A DNA stretch of 64,000 nt from Chryseobacterium sp. ON_d1 (GTDB taxonomy: Bacteria; Bacteroidota; Bacteroidia; Flavobacteriales; Weeksellaceae). The notes under the pieces are model-generated. The model was not told the DNA's origin, did no database searches, and was given only the letters and a program-made list of their open reading frames with translations. Below, in pieces: positions 34,225 to 41,798 of the stretch (the first letter of the stretch is position 1; every line of letters starts with the position of its first letter). A program made the position numbers and the translations under genes. The stretch covers positions 124,001-188,000 of the forward strand of contig NZ_BJTC01000013.1 of NCBI RefSeq assembly GCF_006829085.1, read 5' to 3'.

Positions 34225-34375
34225 TTACAATTGCAGCAGGGAGCCGGAGGCTGGAAGTGGCAAGTGATGAAAGGCGCTTTATCGCCTTTGTGTATCTTTA
34301 TCTCAAAAGAAGTTATATGAATTACAGATCATCATTAACTTCCAGCTCCCTTTTTCCAGTCTCCAGCTTTTTATA
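34225..34375. repeat. Mirrored short-word repeats plus hairpin
   Basis: GGGAGCCGGAGGCTGGAAGT at 34239-34258 is partly complementary to ACTTCCAGCTCCC near 34337-34349. Between them AAAGGCG pairs with CGCCTTT (about 34269-34288). The region lies between the efflux operon and the TonB receptor gene and has no coding signal. Confidence 0.5.
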
Positions 34376-34426
34376 AAAGGTGAAAAATTTCATAGTTTCT
34401 TATTTTTATTCTTTCTAAATAAGAAT

Positions 34427-34434
34427 TATCTTTG
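34427..34434 (+). promoter_or_regulatory. -7 element of the TonB receptor gene
   Basis: TATCTTTG, 28 bases before the start codon. The -33 region is T-rich without a clear TTG. No Fur box is recognised. Confidence 0.5.
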
Positions 34435-34462
34435 CGGCATTATAAAACGTTGAATAGAAATA

Positions 34463-36673
34463 ATGAAAAAGCAGTATGCGTTCATAGGTCTTTTAGCTTC
34501 CGGATTCTTATTTTCCCAGACCGTTAAAGATTCTATAGCCTCTAAAGGTATTGATGATGTGGTAATCGTAGCTTCCAGAAAACCTACAAAAATCTCTGAA
34601 GTTCCTGGAACAGTTTGGGTGGTGCAGAAAGAAAAGATTCAGGAACAGGCCAAAAGCGGAGTTCCTATCAAAGAAATGCTGTCAATACTGATTCCCTCGA
34701 TGGATATTGGCCCGCAGGGAAGAACCAATTATGGACAGAATATGAGAGGGCGTTCAGCTCTTGTGATGATTGACGGAGTTTCTCTGAACAGTATCCGCGC
34801 TATAAGCCGCCAGCTGGATGCCATTGATCCTTTTAATATCGAAAGAATTGAAGTGCTTTCAGGAGCGAGTTCAATTTATGGAGGTAACGCTACCGGTGGG
34901 ATTATCAATATTATTACAAAGACCCCTTCCAAAAAAGGAATCAGTGGTGAAACAGAATTGGGGGTACGTACAGGATTTATGGGAAAAGATGACCATGATT
35001 TCCGTGCTGCCCAATCTATCGCGGCAAAAGGAGATAAGTTCTTCGGAAGACTGGGAGTAGCCTATCAGCAGAATGGAGGGGTATACGGAGCAGATCAGAA
35101 GCAGCTTTTTACAGATATTACACAAACAGACCTTCAGTATAACCAGTCTATAGACATCCTTGCCACAGGAGGATATCAGTTTAACAATAAACATAAAATA
35201 ACAGCCTCCGTTCAGTATTACAATTCTAAATTTAACGGTGACAGGAGTTTATTTCTTGGCCAAAACCTGAGTGCTTTCACTGCAAAAAATGCTTCATTGC
35301 TCGAAATGAGAGATGGTTTCTCATCCGATAAAAATGTAGGAACAGAGCGTTATATGGCAACGGTAGCTTATAACGGGAACGGAATTTTAGGCGGACAGGA
35401 TTTATATGTACAATTGGCAACCCGAGGTGAAAAATTAGGATTCTATCCATTTCCGGGGAATGTTACTTTACAGACAGGAAAAATCCCTTACATGTCCTCT
35501 TCACAGCAGGATACTTACTATTCCGGAATTAAAGCTTTATTGTCCAAATCATGGCGTGGACTGAATGTAACCTATGGAGCAGACTTTGATTTTGAAAAAT
35601 TTGAAGGAGCGCAGTCCGTTTATGATATTACGAAGACCATGTCCAGCGGTGGCTTGATTAATGAAACAAAATACAGTCTGGGAAGATATCCTACCAATCA
35701 TTCACAGAGTTATGCAGGATATGTTCAGGCTAAATACAACATTCTTCCAAAACTACAGTTGAATGCAGGAATCCGTTACCAGCATATCAACGTAAAAATG
35801 GATGATTTTGTAGGTTCAGAACAGCAAACACAGGTTGCCATGGGCTATGGAAGTTCAGCATCTGCAATTCCGGGTGGTGAAAGTTCTTATAATGTAACAT
35901 TGGCCAATGCCGGATTGTTATACAAATTCAATGAGCAGCACCAGGTTTGGGGAACCTTTTCCCAGGGAGCAAGTTTGGCAGATCCAGCTAAATTTTATGG
36001 AATCGGTCAGTATAAGCTTGTAGGAACAAACTGGGATGTCATATCCAGTATCAATGTGAAAGAACAGCCTTTACAGGCAATCAAAACGAATCAGTTTGAG
36101 GTAGGATATCGTGTCAATAGAGGTGGTCTAAGAGCTCAGATTGCTGGTTTCCTGAGCAATTCTGATAAAACTGTTGCTGTAGATAAAAAGACCTTCCAGA
36201 TCCTTGTGAATGATTTAAAATTAAGAAACATGGGAATTGAAGCCGAGGTTTCTTATGCCTTAACCAATGGAGTTTATTTCGGGGCCAGCGGACTTTTGAT
36301 CAAATCTGAGGTAGATAATAAAGGAGAGTGGCAGAAACAGGAGATTTATAATGCTTCTCCTTCAAAATTGGTCACCTATATCGGCTATAATATTAAAAAC
36401 TGGTCATTCAGATTCCAGTCTCTGCAGAATTTCAAGCAGAAGGACGAGCTTAATAATGTGGTGGAAGGTTACAATACTTCAGACCTGATGATGGGATACC
36501 GTTTCAACTGGGGAAAATTCAACTTAGGAATTCAGAACCTTTTTAATACCGATTATCAGACGATATGGAGCAAACGTTCCCAGGTACTGTATTCTACTTA
36601 CGGACTCCCGGAATTGTTTAATTATAAAGGAAGAGGAAGAACATTCAATCTTTCTTACACTTTTGAATTTTAA
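34463..36673 (+). CDS. TonB-dependent receptor, probable siderophore uptake
   Basis: This outer-membrane receptor of 736 residues has a signal peptide (about 1-19). A TonB-box-like segment (DDVVIVASRK) and the plug domain (about 30-150) follow, the plug carrying MRGRSALVMIDGVSLNSI and IERIEVLSGASSIYGGNATGG. A 22-strand barrel completes the protein, ending in an aromatic residue (YTFEF). The next gene encodes a siderophore-interacting protein, so ferric siderophore import is the likely role. There is no N-terminal signalling extension for a sigma/anti-sigma pair. Confidence 0.9.
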   Translation: MKKQYAFIGLLASGFLFSQTVKDSIASKGIDDVVIVASRKPTKISEVPGTVWVVQKEKIQEQAKSGVPIKEMLSILIPSMDIGPQGRTNYGQNMRGRSALVMIDGVSLNSIRAISRQLDAIDPFNIERIEVLSGASSIYGGNATGGIINIITKTPSKKGISGETELGVRTGFMGKDDHDFRAAQSIAAKGDKFFGRLGVAYQQNGGVYGADQKQLFTDITQTDLQYNQSIDILATGGYQFNNKHKITASVQYYNSKFNGDRSLFLGQNLSAFTAKNASLLEMRDGFSSDKNVGTERYMATVAYNGNGILGGQDLYVQLATRGEKLGFYPFPGNVTLQTGKIPYMSSSQQDTYYSGIKALLSKSWRGLNVTYGADFDFEKFEGAQSVYDITKTMSSGGLINETKYSLGRYPTNHSQSYAGYVQAKYNILPKLQLNAGIRYQHINVKMDDFVGSEQQTQVAMGYGSSASAIPGGESSYNVTLANAGLLYKFNEQHQVWGTFSQGASLADPAKFYGIGQYKLVGTNWDVISSINVKEQPLQAIKTNQFEVGYRVNRGGLRAQIAGFLSNSDKTVAVDKKTFQILVNDLKLRNMGIEAEVSYALTNGVYFGASGLLIKSEVDNKGEWQKQEIYNASPSKLVTYIGYNIKNWSFRFQSLQNFKQKDELNNVVEGYNTSDLMMGYRFNWGKFNLGIQNLFNTDYQTIWSKRSQVLYSTYGLPELFNYKGRGRTFNLSYTFEF

Positions 36674-36723
36674 AAAATAAGATGAAGGTAAAAATGCCTT
36701 GATCTGAAAACATATTGTATTTC

Positions 36724-36758
36724 AAATCCGGTTTCTGAATCAATCGGAAACCGGATTT
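36724..36758 (+). terminator. Terminator-like hairpin between receptor and reductase
   Basis: AAATCCGGTTTC (36724-36735) pairs with GAAACCGGATTT (36747-36758). The T tract after it is short, so partial readthrough into the reductase gene is possible. Confidence 0.6.
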
Positions 36759-36778
36759 TAACTTTAAAAAAATCAGTT

Positions 36779-37591
36779 ATGGCTAAAATTTCAACAGGGC
36801 AGATTGTTGCCGAAGTCACCAGAAAAGAATACATTACTGACCATTTTATCAGAGTGTATTTGTACTCACCGGAAGTTCATTTGTTCAAAAATACGATTGT
36901 GGGAGATAATAATAAGATCGCAGTTCCTCCGGCTGGTTTGAATGAAATTCATTTCCCTACGCTGGATGAAAATCATCAATGGGTGTATCCGCCTAAAGAA
37001 GTCGCTCCATCCATCAGAACTTATACCCACAGAGGAATTGACCTGGAAAAAAATGAACTGATCATCGATTTTGTAGACCATGGAGATGGCGGTCCTGCTT
37101 CCAGATGGGTAAGAGAAGCTGAAGCAGGTTCAAAGCTTGGTGTGATGATGCGTCTGGAAGGAAAGGAATTGTATCCGGCGGCTGATTGGTATTTGCTGGC
37201 CGGTGATGCTACTGCCATTCCGGTGATCAGCGCTATTCTGGAAACACTTCCTGAAACAGCAAAAGGAATCTGTATTATTGAAGTTCATGGAAAAGAAGAC
37301 GAACAGCTGCTTGAAACCAAAGCACAGATTGATTTTAAGTGGCTGCACAATGCGCAACCTCAGGTCAGCAGTGAAATTGCCCATGCGGTAAAAAGCATTG
37401 AGATCCCTGAAACTTCAAAATTCGGTTACGTTGCCTGTGAGTTTTCAAGTGTAAAAGAAATCCGTACCTATCTGAGAAAAGAGAAAAACTGGACTTCCCA
37501 GGAACTATATGCTTATTCTTACTGGAAAGCAGGTGTAGCAGAGAACGAATCTCAGGCGGACAGACATAAGGAGAAGGAATCTATGGAGTAG
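36779..37591 (+). CDS. Siderophore-interacting protein (ferric-siderophore reductase)
   Basis: This cytoplasmic flavoprotein of 270 residues belongs to the SIP/ViuB family. It is thought to release iron from ferric siderophores by NAD(P)H-dependent reduction. An N-terminal FAD-binding barrel carries IRTYTHR and VDHGDGGPASRWVREA. The C-terminal SIP domain follows (WYLLAGDATAIPVISAILE and GYVACEFSSVKEIRTYLR). It pairs functionally with the TonB receptor just upstream. The C-terminal tail is highly charged. Confidence 0.9.
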   Translation: MAKISTGQIVAEVTRKEYITDHFIRVYLYSPEVHLFKNTIVGDNNKIAVPPAGLNEIHFPTLDENHQWVYPPKEVAPSIRTYTHRGIDLEKNELIIDFVDHGDGGPASRWVREAEAGSKLGVMMRLEGKELYPAADWYLLAGDATAIPVISAILETLPETAKGICIIEVHGKEDEQLLETKAQIDFKWLHNAQPQVSSEIAHAVKSIEIPETSKFGYVACEFSSVKEIRTYLRKEKNWTSQELYAYSYWKAGVAENESQADRHKEKESME

Positions 37592-37605
37592 AAAGCAGGG
37601 GTTTT

Positions 37606-37770
37606 GAGTTTGAGAGTTTGAGAGTTTGAGAGTTTGAGGGTTTGAGATTGGGAGGGTTTGAGAGTTCAAGGTTCAAGGTTCAAGGTTTAAAGTTGTAAGT
37701 ACACCACACCTCTTACCCCGAAACCCGCACCTCGCAAACCCGTAACATTCAACCAAAAACTTTGAACTTT
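37606..37770. repeat. 8-bp then 7-bp tandem arrays with complementary right arm
   Basis: Eight 8-bp units follow each other at 37606-37669; the first four are exact GAGTTTGA and the rest are variants such as GGGTTTGA. Three 7-bp units (GGTTCAA, GGTTCAA, GGTTTAA) run from 37670 to 37690. Further right, AACCCGCACCTCG and CTTTGAACTTTGAAC supply the complementary words, so the whole can fold back on itself. Its right edge supplies the -33 TTG of the next gene. Confidence 0.85.
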
Positions 37771-37792
37771 GAACACTGAACTATTATCTTTG
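37762..37792 (+). promoter_or_regulatory. Promoter of the methyltransferase gene, predicted leaderless
   Basis: TTG (37762-37764), a 20-bp spacer and TATCTTTG (37785-37792). Four bases later comes the ATG at 37797. The TTG lies inside the repeat words of the right arm. Confidence 0.65.
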
Positions 37793-37796
37793 CACT

Positions 37797-38501
37797 ATGA
37801 AAGATTTAATGGGCAGAGCGATCTGGGATTATTATAAAAATGACAATCCTGAAGATCTGCAGACTGAAACGTCAATTTCTGAGCTGGATGAACTTCCGGT
37901 GGATTATTTATTCAGAGATTTTGAAGAAATGAATGATATTGAGCAGAAAGCACTGCAGTTATCCAACGGAAAAGTTCTGGATATCGGAGCGGGAGCAGGT
38001 TCTCACTCTTTATACCTTCAAAATGAAAGAAATCTTGAGGTGACGGCTTTGGATATTTCACCCAAATCAATTGAGGTCTGCAAGCTGAGAGGGATTAAAA
38101 AAGCGGTTTGTGAAAATATGCTTGATTTTTCAGGAGAGACTTTTGATACCATTTTACTATTGATGAATGGTACCGGAGTTTTTGAAAGCCTGGCAAAAAT
38201 AGATACCTATCTTCAGAAACTGCATACTTTATTAAACGACGAAGGACAGATCCTGATCGACAGTACAGATATCCTTTATATGTTTGACCGTGATAAAGAT
38301 GGTGGAGTATACATTCCTGCAGGTGGCTATTACGGAGAACTGGATTATGTGGTTCATTATAAAGGAGAATCCGAAGAACCGATTACCTGGCTGTATCTTG
38401 ACTTTAATACTTTGAAGAATGCTGCCACAAATAATGGTTTTAAAATAGAAAGAGTTTTGAAGGATGAAGATTCTTACCTTGCAAAGCTGATCAAGAAATA
38501 A
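37797..38501 (+). CDS. Class I SAM-dependent methyltransferase
   Basis: This 234-residue cytoplasmic methyltransferase has motif I VLDIGAGAGSHSLYL near residue 60, motif II region VTALDISPKSIEVC, and FDTILLLMNGTGVFE. The N-terminal 55 residues include a conserved LPVDYLFRDFEEM helix that may cap the active site. The substrate is unknown. The start codon coincides with the predicted transcript start; an ATG four codons downstream (37809) is the alternative. It stands alone between repeat-rich intergenic regions. Confidence 0.83.
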   Translation: MKDLMGRAIWDYYKNDNPEDLQTETSISELDELPVDYLFRDFEEMNDIEQKALQLSNGKVLDIGAGAGSHSLYLQNERNLEVTALDISPKSIEVCKLRGIKKAVCENMLDFSGETFDTILLLMNGTGVFESLAKIDTYLQKLHTLLNDEGQILIDSTDILYMFDRDKDGGVYIPAGGYYGELDYVVHYKGESEEPITWLYLDFNTLKNAATNNGFKIERVLKDEDSYLAKLIKK

Positions 38502-38511
38502 TTACGACAAC

Positions 38512-38545
38512 AAGTCATTGCGAGCTGAAAGCGGAGCAATCTCAA
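38512..38545. repeat. Dispersed repeat of the CATTGCGAG...GCAATCTC type
   Basis: GTCATTGCGAG at 38514-38524 and GCAATCTC at 38536-38543 form imperfect inverted halves. This word pair is a dispersed intergenic repeat in many bacterial genomes, as I recall. A trailing GTCATTCTGTGA follows. Confidence 0.5.
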
Positions 38546-38604
38546 CAAATAGTACATTGTCATTCTGTGAATAGGATGGCAACTTTTGTTTTTTCGTACT
38601 TCTT

Positions 38605-38696
38605 CTAGCCCCGATAGAAACGGTTACCCCACAGCATGCGGTTGGCTCTTTGCCAGGGGCGAGGAGTAAAAGTGGATAGCGGGAATAAGCTCCTTA
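38605..38696 (-). repeat. Candidate dispersed flavobacterial intergenic element
   Basis: On the plus strand it starts with CTAGCCCCGATAGAAACGG and ends with GTGGATAGCGGGAATAAGC. GCCCC near 38608 can pair with GGGGC near 38656. From memory, blocks with these ends and a variable middle recur in Chryseobacterium and Flavobacterium intergenic regions. It abuts the stop codon of the next gene. No function is known to me. Confidence 0.45.
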
Positions 38697-39362
38697 TTAT
38701 TGTCTGAATAGATAAATAACCCTTGCCAGTGGATAATAAGAAAACCATTCCTGGGAATAAAAATACATCACAACCGCAGTTCCGGCACATAAGAGCACAG
38801 GGAAAATATAAGATTCCGCACGGTAAGGGAGTTTTTTGGGAGTGGCTAAAACGCTGATGACAAGTAAACCTAAAGCTCCTATGGCAACGACTCCAATTTC
38901 GGGACTGTATCTGGAAGTGGTGCCAAAGTCAAAATGGGAAAGCAGAACATATCTTTGAAACATAAAAACAAGAAAACCAAAAGCCAATGTAAAAATGGCA
39001 GGAAAGAATTTTTTGAGTTTGATTAAATTAAGCGTGAGCAGAATAGCCCCGGGAATCGTACTGAAGAGAACACTGCTGACAAAAATAGTCATTCGTGAAT
39101 AAAGCCTGACGGCCTCCGGATCTTCTGTAATATGGTCTTTCCAGGTTTCTATCTCTTCTGAACGTTTTGCTTCCTCTTCTTCTTCTTTATGCTGAATCAA
39201 TTGCTGAACGGCTGTTTTTTCCATTTCACTGAAAATACGGCCTCTTTCTTCCAGAATTTCAAAAGCGGTCTGAACTGCTTCCGGAACAAAGCGGTTGCCT
39301 TCCTTTAGATAAGCCTCCAATTCTTTGTTGGAGAATTTTCTTAAAACATTTTTATTAACCAT
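38697..39362 (-). CDS. Hypothetical membrane protein
   Basis: This 221-residue protein has a soluble helical N-terminal third, starting LRKFSNKELEAYLKEGNRFVPEAVQ. A charged Glu/Lys-rich segment (about 55-75) follows, then four predicted transmembrane helices (about 85-215). The N-terminal motif resembles the short helical region found in other flavobacterial membrane proteins of unknown function. It lies 64 bases downstream of metG, behind a hairpin, so it may be expressed partly from the metG transcript. No enzyme motif is seen. Confidence 0.7.
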   Translation of the reverse strand: MVNKNVLRKFSNKELEAYLKEGNRFVPEAVQTAFEILEERGRIFSEMEKTAVQQLIQHKEEEEEAKRSEEIETWKDHITEDPEAVRLYSRMTIFVSSVLFSTIPGAILLTLNLIKLKKFFPAIFTLAFGFLVFMFQRYVLLSHFDFGTTSRYSPEIGVVAIGALGLLVISVLATPKKLPYRAESYIFPVLLCAGTAVVMYFYSQEWFSYYPLARVIYLFRQ

Positions 39363-39380
39363 AAGCTGTATATAAAAGAA

Positions 39381-39404
39381 AGGCTGCTTCTAGTGAAACA
39401 GCCT
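39381..39404 (-). terminator. Terminator-like hairpin after metG
   Basis: AGGCTG pairs with CAGCCT around a 12-base loop, with a T-rich stretch after it on the minus strand. It lies about 20 bases before the next start codon. Confidence 0.6.
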
Positions 39405-39426
39405 GTTATCTTTATAAGGATTTTAA

Positions 39427-41463
39427 TTATCCGATCTCAATACCGTTCTCAACATTGCTGTCATCCGGTGTTACGAAAGATAATTTTCCGTCTGGTTTTG
39501 TTGTCAATAATAACATTCCCTGAGACTCAATTCCTCTGATTTTTCTTGGGGCAAGGTTCAGAAGGATCATTACCTGCTTACCGATCACCTCTTCAGGTGT
39601 GAAACTTTCCGCAATCCCGGAAACAACAGTTCTTACATCTACTCCTGTGTCTACAGTAAGTTTTAGTAATTTATCTGCTTTTTCTACTTTCTCAGCTTCT
39701 AAAATGGTAGCTGTTCTAAGATCTATTTTAGTAAAGTCATCAAATGTGATCTCCTCTTTCATTGGGTTTGCGTTAGGGTTTGTTTTTTTATTGTTTTGTT
39801 TTGTGTTTTCCAGCTTTTGGATCTGAGCTTCTATGACATCATCTTCAATTTTTGAGAAAAGAAGGGAAGATTCATTGATTTGATGACCTGTCTCAATTAA
39901 TACAGATTGGTTTTCAATAGTTTTCCAGTCTTTCTTCTCAACATTGAACATGTTCAATAGTTTTTCAGAGCTGAAAGGCATGAAAGGTTCGCATAACTGA
40001 GCTAAAGCAACAGCAATTTGTGCTCCAACAAATAAAGATTGAGCTGCTTTTTCCGGGTTATCTTTAATGGTTTTCCAAGGTTCTTCTGTCTGAAGATACT
40101 GGTTTCCAAAACGGGCAAGATTCATTAAGGCTGTCAAAGAATTTCTGAACTCATAATTTTCAAGGAATTCGGAAATTTCTTTTGCCGATTTACTTATTTC
40201 CTGCAGTTCAGGGCTGTTTGCATCACCTTGTGGAACAACGCCGTTATAATATTTATGAATAAGAACGGCAACTCTATTAATAAAGTTTCCGAAGATCCCT
40301 ACCAATTCAGAATTATTCTTAGTCTGGAAATCTTTCCATGTAAAGTTATTATCCTTTGTTTCTGGAGCAGATGAAAGAAGTGCATATCTTAAAACATCCT
40401 GCTGCCCAGGGAAATCTTCCACATATTCATGAGCCCATACTGCCCAGTTTCTTGATGTTGAGATCTTATCATTCTCAAGGTTCAGGAATTCAAAAGCAGG
40501 AACATTAGCCGGCATGATGTAATCACCGTGCGCCTTCATCATTGAAGGGAAAATAATACAGTGGAATACAATATTATCCTTTCCGATAAAGTGTACCAGG
40601 TCACTGTCTTCACTCTGCCAGTAATCTTTCCAGTCTTTTCCGTTTTTCTCTGCCCACTCTTTGGTGAAAGAGATATACCCGATAGGAGCATCAAACCACA
40701 CATATAGTACTTTTCCTTCAGCATTCGGAAGCGGAACCGGAACACCCCAGTTCAGGTCTCTGGTCATGGCACGAGGCTTAAGACCGTCATTCAGCCATGA
40801 TTTAACCTGTCCGTATACGTTAGGTTTCCAGTCATCTTTATGGCCTTCAATGATCCATTCGTTTAAGAAATCTTCATATTCATTTAATGGCAGATACCAG
40901 TTTTTCGTTTCTTTTAGGATAGGAACATTTCCGCTAAGCATTGATTTCGGATTGATCAGCTCAGAAGGGGAAAGGGTAGTACCGCATTTCTCACACTGGT
41001 CTCCGTAAGCATTTTCATTACCACAGTTAGGGCATGTTCCTACAATATAGCGGTCAGCAAGGAATTCTCCTGCCTGTTCATCAAAATACTGCTCAGAAAC
41101 TTCCTCTGTGAATTTTCCTTTTTCATATAAAACCTTAAAGAAATCCTGGCTGGTTTCATAATGTTTTTTAGACGTGGTTCTTGAATATTCATCAAATGAA
41201 ATTCCAAGGTCAGAAAAAGACTTTTTGATGATTTCGTGATATTTGTCAACGATATCCTGAGGAGTTACTCCTTCTTTTTTAGCTCTTATGGTAATAGGAA
41301 TGCCGTGCTCATCCGAACCACAGATAAACGCTACATCTTTTCCTAATCTTCTCTGAAATCTTGCGTAAACATCCGCAGGAATATAAACACCTGCCAAATG
41401 TCCTATATGAACCGGTCCGTTTGCATAAGGCAAAGCTGCCGTAATCATCTTTCTGTTTGACAT
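39427..41463 (-). CDS. metG: Methionyl-tRNA synthetase
   Basis: Charges tRNA-Met (EC 6.1.1.10). The 678-residue protein has the HIGH motif as HIGH at 19-22. The zinc knuckle is CPNCG...CEKCG near residue 150, and the KMSKS-equivalent loop reads DKISTSRNW. A helical anticodon-binding domain is followed by a C-terminal tRNA-binding OB fold (about 570-678) of the EMAP/Arc1p type (DFTKIDLRTATILEAEKVE). A KISTS-like loop is, as I recall, usual in this bacterial group. A -7 box lies 21 bases upstream of the ATG. Confidence 0.96.
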   Translation of the reverse strand: MSNRKMITAALPYANGPVHIGHLAGVYIPADVYARFQRRLGKDVAFICGSDEHGIPITIRAKKEGVTPQDIVDKYHEIIKKSFSDLGISFDEYSRTTSKKHYETSQDFFKVLYEKGKFTEEVSEQYFDEQAGEFLADRYIVGTCPNCGNENAYGDQCEKCGTTLSPSELINPKSMLSGNVPILKETKNWYLPLNEYEDFLNEWIIEGHKDDWKPNVYGQVKSWLNDGLKPRAMTRDLNWGVPVPLPNAEGKVLYVWFDAPIGYISFTKEWAEKNGKDWKDYWQSEDSDLVHFIGKDNIVFHCIIFPSMMKAHGDYIMPANVPAFEFLNLENDKISTSRNWAVWAHEYVEDFPGQQDVLRYALLSSAPETKDNNFTWKDFQTKNNSELVGIFGNFINRVAVLIHKYYNGVVPQGDANSPELQEISKSAKEISEFLENYEFRNSLTALMNLARFGNQYLQTEEPWKTIKDNPEKAAQSLFVGAQIAVALAQLCEPFMPFSSEKLLNMFNVEKKDWKTIENQSVLIETGHQINESSLLFSKIEDDVIEAQIQKLENTKQNNKKTNPNANPMKEEITFDDFTKIDLRTATILEAEKVEKADKLLKLTVDTGVDVRTVVSGIAESFTPEEVIGKQVMILLNLAPRKIRGIESQGMLLLTTKPDGKLSFVTPDDSNVENGIEIG

Positions 41464-41483
41464 TTATAGTAAAGTTTTAACTG

Positions 41484-41491
41484 CAAAGATA
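41484..41491 (-). promoter_or_regulatory. -7 element of metG
   Basis: TATCTTTG on the minus strand, about 20 bases before the metG start codon. Confidence 0.55.
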
Positions 41492-41798
41492 AGGAATATC
41501 TGTTGAATACCGCTATTGGAGGTATTATTATGATGCAGAATACGGTTTTCAGAGGCTGAACATGAAATAAAGTTAAACAATTGTTTAACATTTTGTTAAT
41601 TTAAAATAAATATTATGCAAAGCATAAGACGTTGTAAAATATTGGGCTTTAAAAAACTAACTAAAATGGGTTTCGTAATATACATAATTTTAACTAAAAT
41701 TATATTAAATTTATAATAATTCTAATTTTTTTTTAAATTGCGAGTCTGGCTCTAGGCTAAAATAAGACTGAAAAACGAAACTATAAAAAAATAAGATT
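41492..41798. other. Divergent intergenic region upstream of the sus locus
   Basis: About 300 AT-rich bases without a gene. It holds an AATACC/GGTATT inverted repeat (41506-41526), the perfect 18-bp palindrome GTTAAACAATTGTTTAAC (41572-41589) and, overlapping it, TTTAACATTTTGTTAA (41584-41599). These are candidate operators for susC control. No TANNTTTG promoter is evident for susC. Confidence 0.5.

Noticed and set aside
38605..38790. 61-codon minus-strand frame at the end of the membrane-protein gene
   Set aside because: It runs through the dispersed element and into the real gene in another frame; codon use and residues look non-coding.
41750..41798. Consensus promoter for susC
   Set aside because: No TANNTTTG with a suitable TTG could be found; the nearest boxes have key mismatches, so no promoter is claimed.
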